Source: Streptomyces griseofuscus
GTDB lineage: Bacteria; Actinomycetota; Actinomycetes; Streptomycetales; Streptomycetaceae
Reading direction: 5' to 3'
Assembly: GCF_014673495.1 (NCBI RefSeq)
Contig: NZ_CP051006.1
Span: forward strand, 2,976,001 to 3,040,000
Length of the DNA stretch: 64,000 nucleotides
Shown: positions 17,119 through 25,421 of the stretch, one piece after another
Numbering within the stretch: the first letter of the stretch is position 1
How the letters are laid out: every line of letters begins with the position of its first letter
Notes under the pieces: model-generated
The model's input: only the letters and a program-made list of their open reading frames with translations
The model's database searches: none
Told to the model about the DNA's origin: nothing
Position numbers and translations under genes: made by a program

Positions 17119-18323
17119 CCGCGACCCGTGTCCTCGTCCTCAACTCCGGCTCCTCGTCGCTGAAGTACCAGCTGCTCGACATGCGGGACGCGAGCCGCCT
17201 CGCGCTCGGTCTGGTCGAGCGGATCGGCGAGCAGACCTCGCGGCTCAAGCACACCTGCGTCGGCATCGGTGAGACCCGCGAGCAGAACGGCCCGATCGCC
17301 GACCACGACGCCGCGCTCAAGGCGGTCGCCGAGGAGCTGGCCCGGGACGGCATCGGCCTCGACTCGCCGGACCTGCTGGCGATCGGGCACCGGGTGGTGC
17401 ACGGCGGGATGTTCTTCACCGAGCCCACCGTCATCGACGACGGGGTGATCACCGAGATCGAGCGGCTGATCCCGGTCGCCCCGCTGCACAACCCGGCCAA
17501 CCTGACCGGTATCCGCACCGCCCGCGCGCTGCGCCCCGATCTGCCGCAGGTCGCGGTGTTCGACACCGCGTTCCACACCACGATGCCGGAGTCCAGCGCG
17601 CGCTACGCGATCGACCCGCGGCTCGCCGACCGCTACCGGGTGCGCCGCTACGGCTTCCACGGCACCTCGCACGCCTATGTGTCCCGCGAGACGGCCCGGC
17701 TGCTGGGCAAGGACCCCGCTGAGGTCAATGTGATCGTGCTGCACCTCGGCAACGGCGCGTCCGCGTCCGCGGTGGAGCGGGGCCGGTGCGTGGACACCTC
17801 CATGGGGCTCACGCCTTTGGAGGGGCTGGTGATGGGTACGCGCTCCGGTGATCTGGATCCCGCCGTCATCTTCCATTTGGCACGGGTTGGTGGAATGTCC
17901 ATGGACGAGATCGACACTCTTCTCAACAAGAGGAGCGGCCTGTTCGGTCTGTGCGGGGACAACGACATGCGGGAGATCCGCCGCCGGATCGACGAGGGCG
18001 ACCAGGAAGCCGCTCTCGCCTTCGACATTTACATTCACCGGCTCAAGAAGTACATCGGCGCCTATTACGCCGTCCTCGGGAAGGTGGACGCGATCGTGTT
18101 CACCGCCGGGGTCGGGGAGAACGCGGCGCCCGTGCGGCAGGCGGCGATCGCGGGCCTGGAGGGGCTGGGCGCGGCGGTCGACCCGGAGCTGAACTCCGTA
18201 CGCGGCGACGAAGCGCGGCTGATTTCGCCCGCGTCCGCCCGGGTGGCCGTGGCCGTGGTGCCGACGGATGAAGAACTGGAGATCGCGACGCAGACCTACG
18301 CACTGGTCGGAAAGAGCAATTGA
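17115..18323 (+). CDS. ackA: Acetate kinase
   Basis: The 402-residue enzyme transfers phosphate from acetyl phosphate to ADP, giving acetate and ATP; with pta it forms a reversible overflow/assimilation route. It begins RVLVLNSGSSSLKYQ, the first signature of the acetokinase family, and has HRVVHGG, the second signature FHGTSHAYVSR, HLGNGASA and the adenine-binding GVGENAAPVR. GTG start overlaps the pta stop. No hairpin of note lies before pyk. Confidence 0.96.
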   Translation: MTATRVLVLNSGSSSLKYQLLDMRDASRLALGLVERIGEQTSRLKHTCVGIGETREQNGPIADHDAALKAVAEELARDGIGLDSPDLLAIGHRVVHGGMFFTEPTVIDDGVITEIERLIPVAPLHNPANLTGIRTARALRPDLPQVAVFDTAFHTTMPESSARYAIDPRLADRYRVRRYGFHGTSHAYVSRETARLLGKDPAEVNVIVLHLGNGASASAVERGRCVDTSMGLTPLEGLVMGTRSGDLDPAVIFHLARVGGMSMDEIDTLLNKRSGLFGLCGDNDMREIRRRIDEGDQEAALAFDIYIHRLKKYIGAYYAVLGKVDAIVFTAGVGENAAPVRQAAIAGLEGLGAAVDPELNSVRGDEARLISPASARVAVAVVPTDEELEIATQTYALVGKSN

Positions 18324-18367
18324 GCAGCACCTGAGCAGGAGCCCCCTCATTTGTATCTTCCGCCAGA

Positions 18368-18401
18368 CGGAATATTCCGTAGCGAAACAAACCGATAGGA
18401 T
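18368..18401 (+). promoter_or_regulatory. pyk promoter with 12-bp palindrome
   Basis: TAGGAT (18396-18401) is a strong Streptomyces -10 box six bases before the pyk ATG, so the mRNA is probably leaderless. No good -35 box exists; a perfect palindrome, CGGAATATTCCG (18368-18379), sits there instead and could be an activator or repressor site. Confidence 0.55.
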
Positions 18402-18407
18402 CGCCCC

Positions 18408-19832
18408 ATGCGCCGTTCGAAAATCGTCTGTACTCTCGGCCCCGCGGTCGACTCCCACGAGAAGCTCGTCGCCATGATCGAGGCGGGCATGAACGTGGCC
18501 CGCTTCAACTTCAGCCACGGCTCCCACGCCGAGCACCAGGCGCGGTACGACCGCGTCCGGGCCGCGTCCAAGGAGACCGGCCGGCCCATCGGTGTCCTCG
18601 CCGACCTCCAGGGCCCGAAGATCCGCCTGGAGACGTTCGCCGAGGGCCCGGTCGAGCTGGAGCGCGGCGACGAGTTCGTCATCACCACCGAGGACGTGCC
18701 CGGCGACCGGCACATCTGCGGGACGACGTACAAGGGGCTGCCGGGCGATGTCTCGCGCGGCGACCAGATCCTGATCAACGACGGCAATGTCGAGCTGAAG
18801 GTCGTGGACGTGACGGGCCCCCGGGTCCGGACGATCGTGATCGAGGGCGGCGTCGTCTCCGACCACAAGGGCATCAACCTGCCCGGCGCGGCCGTCAACG
18901 TGCCCGCGCTGAGCGAGAAGGACATCGAGGACCTGCGGTTCGCGCTGCGCATGGGCTGCGACATGGTCGCGCTGTCCTTCGTGCGGGACGCCAAGGACGT
19001 CCAGGACGTGCACCGCGTCATGGACGAGGAGGGCCGCCGGGTCCCGGTCATCGCCAAGGTGGAGAAGCCCCAGGCGGTGGAGAACATGCAGGACGTGGTC
19101 AACGCGTTCGACGCGGTGATGGTGGCCCGCGGTGACCTCGCGGTGGAGTACCCGCTCGAAAAGGTCCCGATGGTGCAGAAGCGCCTGATCGAGCTGTGCC
19201 GGCGCAACGCCAAGCCGGTGATCGTGGCGACCCAGATGATGGAGTCGATGATCACCAACTCCCGTCCGACCCGCGCCGAGGCCTCCGACGTGGCCAACGC
19301 GATCCTGGACGGCGCCGACGCGGTGATGCTGTCCGCCGAGTCCTCGGTGGGCGCCTACCCGGTCGAGACGGTCAAGACGATGTCGAAGATCGTCCAGGCC
19401 GCCGAGCAGGAGCTGCTCTCCAAGGGCCTCCAGCCGCTGGTGCCGGGCAAGAAGCCGCGCACCCAGGGCGGTTCGGTGGCCCGTGCGGCCTGCGAGATCG
19501 CCGACTTCCTCGGCGCCCGCGGCCTGGTCGCGTTCACCCAGTCCGGTGACACCGCGCGCCGCCTCTCCCGCTATCGCGCCGCCCAGCCGATCCTCGCCTT
19601 CACCACCGAGGAGGCCACCCGCAACCAGCTCACGCTGAGCTGGGGCGTGGAGCCGTACGTGGTGCCGTTCGTGGACACCACCGACGACATGGTCGACCAG
19701 GTGGACCAGGAGCTGGCCGAGCTGGCCCGCTTCGAGAAGGGCGCCACCGTGGTCATCACGGCCGGCTCGCCCCCCGGTGTCCCCGGCACCACCAACATGA
19801 TCCGGGTGCACCACCTGGGCACCGACAACTGA
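18408..19832 (+). CDS. pyk: Pyruvate kinase
   Basis: The 474-residue enzyme makes pyruvate and ATP from phosphoenolpyruvate. It begins MRRSKIVCTLGPAVDS, with NFSHGSHAEH, the K+/Mg2+ and active-site stretch VIAKVEKPQAVENM, and ARGDLAVE; the C-terminal allosteric domain is present. The ATG at 18408 directly follows a -10 box by six bases. It completes the glycolysis and acetate block with pfkA, pta and ackA. Confidence 0.95.
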   Translation: MRRSKIVCTLGPAVDSHEKLVAMIEAGMNVARFNFSHGSHAEHQARYDRVRAASKETGRPIGVLADLQGPKIRLETFAEGPVELERGDEFVITTEDVPGDRHICGTTYKGLPGDVSRGDQILINDGNVELKVVDVTGPRVRTIVIEGGVVSDHKGINLPGAAVNVPALSEKDIEDLRFALRMGCDMVALSFVRDAKDVQDVHRVMDEEGRRVPVIAKVEKPQAVENMQDVVNAFDAVMVARGDLAVEYPLEKVPMVQKRLIELCRRNAKPVIVATQMMESMITNSRPTRAEASDVANAILDGADAVMLSAESSVGAYPVETVKTMSKIVQAAEQELLSKGLQPLVPGKKPRTQGGSVARAACEIADFLGARGLVAFTQSGDTARRLSRYRAAQPILAFTTEEATRNQLTLSWGVEPYVVPFVDTTDDMVDQVDQELAELARFEKGATVVITAGSPPGVPGTTNMIRVHHLGTDN

Positions 19833-19859
19833 CGCGGCCCGCACGGGCCCGGTACGGCG

Positions 19860-19895
19860 CTGAGGGCGCCCCCTGCGAACAGGGGGCGCCCTCAG
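19860..19895. terminator. Bidirectional terminator after pyk
   Basis: A perfect 16-bp stem (CTGAGGGCGCCCCCTG, CGAA tetraloop) lies between the convergent ends of pyk and the secreted-protein gene. Confidence 0.85.
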
Positions 19896-19931
19896 CGGTG
19901 TTGCGGCTCCCGGACGGGTCTGGGGGACCGG

Positions 19932-21326
19932 TCAGCCGGTCGTGTACACATGCATCCCGGGCACGTGCAGGCTGCCGCCGAACTGGGCGGCCTGGGTCAC
20001 CTTCACATTGGTGAAGTAGATCAGCGGGAGGTTCAGCGGGGGCGGGCTGTCGGGGGTGAACGTCATCGGGATCAGACCGAACAGGTTGCCCGAGATCGAC
20101 TCGGTGTACATCACGGTCTTGCCGTCGCGGATGGTCGACGTCGAGCCCTTGGACGCCTGGACGTGGTACGTCTTGCCGGACAGCGAGTCGTGCACCGTCT
20201 GGTGCAGGTCACCGATGTCGGTGCCGTCGGAGATGACGTACTTCAGCACCTTCTTGGTGGTGCCGCCCGCGGTCCTCACCTCGACGATGCCCTGGTAGTC
20301 GGCGCCCTTGAGCAGCAGCGAGCTGGCCTGGAGGTACCAGGGGTCGTTCGCCACCGGCACCGGGTTGTCGACGCCGCCCTCGTCGGTGGTGGCCGCGGGG
20401 CAGTCCTTGGCCGAGGGGCTCGCGCTGGTGGTCGGGCTCGGGGTCGCCGAGTCCGCCGTGTCCTTGACCGCCCTGCCCGCGCTGTCGACCGCCTTGCCCG
20501 CGTCGTCGACCGTCTTGGAGACCGTGCCGGTGGTGTTCTTCACCGTGTCCCCGACCGTCTTGGCGGCCTTGGAGGTGGTGTCCTTGACGGTGTCGGACAG
20601 CCTCGTGCCGGACGACGACGCCGTGGCGCCGGACGCGGACGGCGACGGGCTCGCCGAGGGCGTGGCGCTCGCGGACGGCGTGGTGGTGTCCTGCTTGCCG
20701 CCGGTGAGGATGTTCCCGAGGGTGTCGCCGATGGTGCCGAGGAGTCCGCCGCCGCCCTGGCTCGCCGACGCGCTCGGCGTCGTCGTACCGGAGCCGGATC
20801 CGGAGCCCGTGCCCGCGCCCGTACCCGCCCCGGAGCCCGAGCCGGAGGTCTCGGTCGGCTTCGGCGCGGTCTTGCCCGCGGAACCCGTGTCCGAACCCGA
20901 ACCCGAGTCCTTGGACGACGAGTCGGACGGGTCCTTGGCGGAGTCCGTGCCGGTGTCCTTCGTCGCGTCACCGCTCGGCGAGGACGTCGGCGTCGGCGCC
21001 TCGGTGGACTTGGTGGCCGAGGGCGACGGCGAGGGGTCCTTGCTGTCGTCCAGCGCCTTGACGCAGTCCTTGTACTCGTCCGCCGTCAGGCTCTTGGCCG
21101 CGGGCGAGGAGGCCGGGCTGCCGCCGTTGCCCGCCGCGAGGGCGAGCGTGGAGGTGAAGCCCATGCCCATGAGCACGGCCGTCGGCATCGCTACGGTGGC
21201 TATCGCCTTGCCTGCCGGCATGTGGAACCTGGTGAACAGCGGCTTTCTGGGGGCCGCGTGGCGGGCTCCGGTTCTCCCGCGGGACTCGTCCGCGTCACTC
21301 CCGCGGCTCACCTCGTCAGCCGGCAC
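19932..21326 (-). CDS. Secreted protein with LEA-like repeats and low-complexity linker
   Basis: I do not recognise a function. The 464-residue product has a long basic N-terminus and hydrophobic segment at about 36-63 (signal peptide or anchor), then a Ser/Pro/Thr/Gly-rich linker. Residues about 243-290 are a run of 11-residue units (for example TVKDTTSKAAK, TVGDTVKNTTG, TVSKTVDDAGK) resembling group 3 LEA proteins. A globular C-terminal domain of about 155 residues follows, with one cysteine, predicted mostly beta. The GTG at 21326 overlaps the DUF6114 stop and follows GGGAGG. It is the last gene of a three-gene operon with DUF6114 and DUF6230 genes and is probably surface-exposed. Confidence 0.75.
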   Translation of the reverse strand: MPADEVSRGSDADESRGRTGARHAAPRKPLFTRFHMPAGKAIATVAMPTAVLMGMGFTSTLALAAGNGGSPASSPAAKSLTADEYKDCVKALDDSKDPSPSPSATKSTEAPTPTSSPSGDATKDTGTDSAKDPSDSSSKDSGSGSDTGSAGKTAPKPTETSGSGSGAGTGAGTGSGSGSGTTTPSASASQGGGGLLGTIGDTLGNILTGGKQDTTTPSASATPSASPSPSASGATASSSGTRLSDTVKDTTSKAAKTVGDTVKNTTGTVSKTVDDAGKAVDSAGRAVKDTADSATPSPTTSASPSAKDCPAATTDEGGVDNPVPVANDPWYLQASSLLLKGADYQGIVEVRTAGGTTKKVLKYVISDGTDIGDLHQTVHDSLSGKTYHVQASKGSTSTIRDGKTVMYTESISGNLFGLIPMTFTPDSPPPLNLPLIYFTNVKVTQAAQFGGSLHVPGMHVYTTG

Positions 21327-21876
21327 TGTGCCTCCCGTTCGCCCCGTTGGCCGGGCTCGTTCCTGACAGGTCGTTCGGCTCGTACGTACCGTCCGTGCGC
21401 TGGTCGGGCAGCGACGCGGCCTCGGGTGCGCCGCCCGTGCCCGGGGCGGCCTCACCGGCCCCCGCCTCCGGTCCCGCGGGCTCGCCCGGCGCCCACGCCA
21501 CGGCCATCGCCCCGCCGATGAGGGAGAACAGGAAGCCGAGGACGAATCCACCGAAGTTGGATACGGGGAGGGACACCAGCGCCAGCAGGATCGCGGCGAC
21601 TCCCGCGAAGGTCCGCACATGCTTCTGGAACCAGAGGCTGATGCCCAGCACGACGAGCAGCACACCGATGATCAGGGATCCCGCTCCCGCGGTGGTCGCC
21701 ATCGCCAGCGTGAGGTGCCCCAGCTGGAGGTGGGCGTACGGGAAGTACATGATCGGAAAGCCGCCGAGCAAGACGAACAGACCTGCCCAGAACGGCCGCG
21801 CGCCCCGCCAGGCGCGGAACTGCTGCCTCCGGACGTTGAACTGGCCGGGGTCGGCGGCAGGGGTCTCGGCGCTCAT
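21316..21876 (-). CDS. DUF6114 integral membrane protein
   Basis: The 186-residue protein has four hydrophobic segments (about 30-48, 58-80, 86-105, 110-130) followed by an acidic, Ala/Gly/Pro-rich cytoplasmic or outer tail. The family is confined largely to actinobacteria and is regularly found beside DUF6230 genes; no function is established. The ATG follows a purine-rich GGGAGC. Its 3' end overlaps the next gene by eleven bases, so the set is one operon. It may anchor or export the two secreted partners; that is inference. Confidence 0.82.
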   Translation of the reverse strand: MSAETPAADPGQFNVRRQQFRAWRGARPFWAGLFVLLGGFPIMYFPYAHLQLGHLTLAMATTAGAGSLIIGVLLVVLGISLWFQKHVRTFAGVAAILLALVSLPVSNFGGFVLGFLFSLIGGAMAVAWAPGEPAGPEAGAGEAAPGTGGAPEAASLPDQRTDGTYEPNDLSGTSPANGANGRHSAG

Positions 21877-21992
21877 GGAAAACAGCTCCCTGGTGCGGCA
21901 TTGCTGTGGTGATGACGTGTGCCACGTGTGAAGACGCGGCGGATGTGGCGCGGGCGGGGGCGCCGTCGGCTCCCCCGCCCGTCAACGAGTGC

Positions 21993-22625
21993 CTAGTAGC
22001 ACTCGTGTGTGCCCGCCTGCACGGACATGTGCAGACCACTGAGCTTGAAGGTGCCGGCCGTGGTCGCCCACGCCGTCTGCTTCACACCGGTCAGCGTGGC
22101 CGAGTCGGCCTGCTGCGCGAAGCCGAACGGGTTGGCCTGCTCCTTGCCACCCTTCATGCCAGGACCCTTGCCGGCGTCCTTGGCGGCAACACCGATGTCG
22201 ATGTTGTTGAAGGTGGCGTCGGCGCTCAGGTCGTCGACGTCGATGTACAGCCGGCTGGCCTCGACCGGCTTGTCCGCGCCGGCCTTCAGCACGAGGCTGA
22301 CCGAACCCAGCACCGGGATGTTCGGCGTGACGACCGACTGGCACATGTTCGTGATCTCGGCCGAGTTGAAGGCCGAGACCGCGACCGGGTGGGTCGTCTG
22401 GTCACCACTGAGGGTGTAGCCGTTGTCGAGCGCGCCGTACTGCTCGAAGCCCTGACCGACCAGCTTGTCGGCGGACACCTTGAACGACTGCCCGGACACG
22501 CTGAACGAGGCGGCCAGCGCACCCTGAGCGAGGGCGACACCTATACACGCCGTGGCGGCGACGCTGGGCACCATGACCACAGCGAACCGCTTCCATCTGG
22601 TCCCGCCACGCACCTGGGACTCCAT
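21993..22625 (-). CDS. DUF6230 secreted protein (sometimes labelled cholesterol esterase)
   Basis: The 210-residue protein has a signal peptide with a basic start and hydrophobic core at about 14-35 (ending ALAASFS), then a beta-rich domain with two cysteines (one in NMCQSV and one at the C-terminal THECY) that could form a disulfide. Homologues have been labelled cholesterol esterase, but I see no lipase GXSXG motif, so that label is doubtful. ATG 22625 is set by AGGAGG six bases upstream. It is first in the operon with the DUF6114 and LEA-repeat genes. Confidence 0.82.
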   Translation of the reverse strand: MESQVRGGTRWKRFAVVMVPSVAATACIGVALAQGALAASFSVSGQSFKVSADKLVGQGFEQYGALDNGYTLSGDQTTHPVAVSAFNSAEITNMCQSVVTPNIPVLGSVSLVLKAGADKPVEASRLYIDVDDLSADATFNNIDIGVAAKDAGKGPGMKGGKEQANPFGFAQQADSATLTGVKQTAWATTAGTFKLSGLHMSVQAGTHECY

Positions 22626-23000
22626 ATTTCCTCCTTCTCGGACGTACATCTCCTGGCCCGGACTCGCCCACATACGGCGGCCCAGCCGGGCAGGGATGGG
22701 AGAAGTGCTACGTCCTCGGGAAGGAGAGCGCCCGTACTCGCGGGCGCCTACGCGCCCGAATCACCGGCGATCACCCCCGAGCGACAACCACTGGTCGCGC
22801 CTGACACACATCACGCACAACCTTGCTGGGCAGGCTTCGCCGGCCGGCGAAGACCCCCCTGCCCGAGAGCCGGCGCCACTGCCGCCGGCTCTGCTCGGTG
22901 GGGACCCAGAGTCTCCCTCGCCCCGACCGGATGCCGGGGTACGGGAATGGACCGAGCGTCGCCGATCGTGGTGCAAATTGGCCGCCCGCACAAGGGGGTT

Positions 23001-23018
23001 CGTTACTGGCTAGTAACG
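23001..23018. promoter_or_regulatory. Palindromic operator candidate CGTTACT-GGCT-AGTAACG
   Basis: An exact 7-bp inverted repeat with a 4-base centre, in A+T content unlike its surroundings. A second version, TTACT-CGG-AGTAA, lies at 23133-23145. The shape suits a TetR- or GntR-type dimer. Confidence 0.5.
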
Positions 23019-23088
23019 GGCGGATAACCGAGAAACGACCGGGTGATCTCAGAGGGCGACACTCAGTCGCAACACAGGGCAGAGCAAA

Positions 23089-23126
23089 GCCGTTGATCTC
23101 TGTACGAAACCAGACAGATCAACGGC
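23089..23126 (-). terminator. Hairpin downstream of the thioredoxin gene
   Basis: Exact 11-bp arms GCCGTTGATCT and AGATCAACGGC flank a 16-base loop, about 120 bases past the thioredoxin stop. It is the best terminator candidate for that transcript. Confidence 0.6.
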
Positions 23127-23132
23127 CTTGAT

Positions 23133-23145
23133 TTACTCGGAGTAA
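23133..23145. promoter_or_regulatory. Second palindromic operator candidate TTACT-CGG-AGTAA
   Basis: It repeats the half-sites of the palindrome at 23001-23018 with a 3-base rather than 4-base centre. It lies seven bases past the hairpin at 23089-23126. Confidence 0.45.
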
Positions 23146-23247
23146 CAGCCGCCCCGATTGCCAAGATTTGGCAAAGCGGAGCGGCCTCAACGCCTTGTCG
23201 GCAAACCTTTCACCCCGGCGTCACAGGCCGTGGCGTTTAGCGACTGG

Positions 23248-24225
23248 TCAGAAAAGCGCCCGCGCGAGCGCCCTGCGAGCGCCGACCACCCGGGGGTCCT
23301 CGGAGCCCACGACCTCGAAGAGCTCCAGCAGCCGGCGGCGTACCGCGTCCCGGTCGTCACCCGCCGTGCGCTGCACGGTCTCGATCAACCGCCCGAAGGC
23401 GTCCTCGACATGACCGCCCACCAGGTCCAGGTCCGCGGCGGCGATCTGCGCGTCCGCGTCCTTGGGCTTCTCGGCCGCCTCCCGGCGCACCTTCTGCGGG
23501 TCCATGCCCTGCACCCGGCGCAGCAACTCGGCCTGCGCGAGACCGAGTTTGGCCTCGGGGTGGCCCGGGTCGTCGGCCAGCACATTCTGGTACGCGGTGA
23601 CCGCGCCGTCCAGGTCGCCGGCGTCCAGGGCCTGGGCGGCCGCGTTCAGCAACGTCTCGTACGGACCCACCGAGGCCTCGGCGCCCGCGCCGGGGGTGCC
23701 GCCCGGCTGTGCGTCCGGGTCGACGGTCAGACCGGTCAGACCGAAGCGCTCCTCGGCCACCTGCACCAGCTGGTCGAGGGTCCCGCGGATCTGCTCCTCA
23801 CCGGCCGTCCCCTGGAACAGGGGCAGGGCCTGGCCCGCCACGACGGCGAACACCGCCGGGATGCCCTGCACCCCGAACTGCTGCATCAGCATCTGGTTGG
23901 CGTCGACGTCGATCTTGGCGAGGAGGAAGCGACCGGCGTACTCGACGGCCAGTCGCTCCAGGACCGGGCTCAGCTGCTTGCAGGGCTGACACCACTCGGC
24001 CCAGAAGTCGATGACGACCGGCACCTCGGCGGAGCGCTGGAGGACCTCGCGCTCGAAACCCGCCTCATCGACGTCGATGACGAGATCGGCCGGGGAGACG
24101 GCACCTGTGCCGCCCTGCCGGGCCGCTTCGGCGCGCGCCTGCTCGGCCTTGGCCTTGGCCTCCTGGGCCGCCTTCACCGCGGCGAGGTCGACCACGCCGC
24201 TCATGGACATGTTCCGTGGCTGCAT
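23248..24225 (-). CDS. Thioredoxin-TPR protein, CnoX/YbbN-like co-chaperone
   Basis: The 325-residue protein has a charged coiled-coil-like N-terminal helix (about 15-38), a thioredoxin domain (about 48-155) with EWCQPC (Cys79, Cys82) in place of WCGPC, and a C-terminal helical TPR-like region (about 190-325) with the usual tandem helices. This is the YbbN/CnoX architecture; in Proteobacteria CnoX protects clients from oxidation and passes them to GroEL. Both cysteines are kept here, so redox activity is likely. I chose the ATG giving MQPRNMSMSGVVD; an ATG five codons later is possible. It has no close partner gene. Confidence 0.86.
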   Translation of the reverse strand: MQPRNMSMSGVVDLAAVKAAQEAKAKAEQARAEAARQGGTGAVSPADLVIDVDEAGFEREVLQRSAEVPVVIDFWAEWCQPCKQLSPVLERLAVEYAGRFLLAKIDVDANQMLMQQFGVQGIPAVFAVVAGQALPLFQGTAGEEQIRGTLDQLVQVAEERFGLTGLTVDPDAQPGGTPGAGAEASVGPYETLLNAAAQALDAGDLDGAVTAYQNVLADDPGHPEAKLGLAQAELLRRVQGMDPQKVRREAAEKPKDADAQIAAADLDLVGGHVEDAFGRLIETVQRTAGDDRDAVRRRLLELFEVVGSEDPRVVGARRALARALF

Positions 24226-24467
24226 GCGTCTATCCTCCCCCGATCCCGCGTCTGAAGAAAAAAGCGTCGATGTCCGGCGCCGGGTCCCCACCCGCGCCGT
24301 GCCGTTCTGTCCGCGTACGTCCGTCGCGTCCGCCCGCGTACGTCCCTCGCGAGCTTTCGCTACGACCCGTAGCGTAATGGCAATGAGGGGTCGGGCGACA
24401 CCGCGTTCCGGTGATCTCCCTCACGACGCCACGGATCCGGCCGCCAGCGGCCGGTTATGGTCGGGGG

Positions 24468-25085
24468 ATGCAGAGCCGCACCCCCGCCAGCCGCCCCGGG
24501 CGCCCGCGCAGCGCCACCGCGGACGCCGCGATCCTGGCGGCGACCCGGGAAGCGCTGGTGGAGCTGGGCTGGTCCAAGCTCACGCTCCAGGACGTGGCGA
24601 TGCGGGCGGGGGTCGCGAAGACCACGCTGTACCGCCGCTGGGCCGGCAAGAACGAGCTGGTCGTCGACGCGGTCGCGGAGCTCTTCGACGAGCTGCGGCT
24701 GCCGGACGCGGGCAGCCTGGCCGCGGACATCGAGGGCGTGGTCCTCCAGTTCGCGGCGCTCCTGGACCGTCCCGAGTGCCGCAGCGGTCTGATGGCGGTG
24801 GTCGCGGAGTCGACCCGCGACGAACCCCTGCGCGAACGCATCCGCGCCTCGGTCGTGGAACGCCAGAAACGCCTGGTCGTCGAGGGGCGCTCGCGCGCCC
24901 AGGCCCGCGGTGAACTCCCCCCGGAATCCGACCCCGAGGAGACCGCCCGCACCATCGACCTCACCTTCGACATGGTCGCCGGCGCCGTCGTCCACCGGAC
25001 CCTGGTCAGCGGCAAACCGGCCGACGGCCCCTGGATCCGGAGCTTCATCAGGGTGCTGCTGCTGGGGTTGTCGGCCCCGGCGTGA
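24468..25085 (+). CDS. TetR-family regulator
   Basis: The 205-residue protein starts MQSRTPASRPGRPRSATAD and has a TetR helix-turn-helix at about 20-65 (VAMRAGVAKTTLYRRWAGKNEL). The C-terminal domain resembles the TetR_C_11-like group. The ATG at 24468 follows a TATGGT box (24456-24461) by six bases and may be leaderless; GGGGG just before it could instead act in ribosome binding. It faces away from the thioredoxin gene and convergent to icmA. Target unknown. Confidence 0.85.
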   Translation: MQSRTPASRPGRPRSATADAAILAATREALVELGWSKLTLQDVAMRAGVAKTTLYRRWAGKNELVVDAVAELFDELRLPDAGSLAADIEGVVLQFAALLDRPECRSGLMAVVAESTRDEPLRERIRASVVERQKRLVVEGRSRAQARGELPPESDPEETARTIDLTFDMVAGAVVHRTLVSGKPADGPWIRSFIRVLLLGLSAPA

Positions 25086-25092
25086 CGGCCCG

Positions 25093-25123
25093 GGACCGTT
25101 CCCCGAAGCGGCCGGAACGGTCC
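25093..25123 (+). terminator. Terminator hairpin after tetR
   Basis: GGACCGTTCC and GGAACGGTCC form an exact 10-bp stem starting eight bases past the tetR stop. Confidence 0.65.
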
Positions 25124-25421
25124 GGACCGACGCACGTTCCGGCCGCGCCCGGACGTTCACGCCCCCCCACCCGGCTCCGACGGACCCGCCACCGGCCCGA
25201 ACCGCCTCGGCCCGGCCCCGGTCCGGTCCGACGAACACCGGGCCCCTGCCCGCGTCCTCTGGTACCCGGCCGGAAGGGACCGGTTCCGCCCATCACGCAT
25301 CGCGCTCCGGTCCCACGCGATGACCGGTCCGGCCGCAGGGCCGCGTCAGAAGCCCCGCCGGCCACGGCTCCGCGGCCCTCGCCCGGCCGGACCCCCGCCG
25401 TCTCGCGCGGCCCGACCGCCC
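25124..25421. other. C-rich spacer between tetR and icmA
   Basis: About 300 bases of cytosine-rich sequence with many CCGG and CCGGTCCG words. I see no supported gene, promoter or further strong hairpin. Frames open through it only because of base composition. Confidence 0.5.

Larger units (their letters stand above)
22626..23247. other. Intergenic region upstream of the DUF6230 operon
   Basis: No gene is supported in these 622 bases. The region holds a terminator-like hairpin for the thioredoxin gene, two TTACT-AGTAA palindromes and a TTGCCAA-GAT-TTGGCAA repeat (23158-23174), and must contain the operon promoter, which I could not place. Short readings on both strands look like G+C-driven artefacts. 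Confidence 0.6.

Noticed and set aside
21993..22625. Cholesterol esterase assignment for the DUF6230 protein
   Set aside because: There is no GXSXG or other catalytic triad signature; the label seems inherited in databases.
25124..25421. Coding frames in the C-rich spacer after tetR
   Set aside because: Frames are Pro/Arg/Gly-rich on both strands with no ribosome site and no family resemblance.
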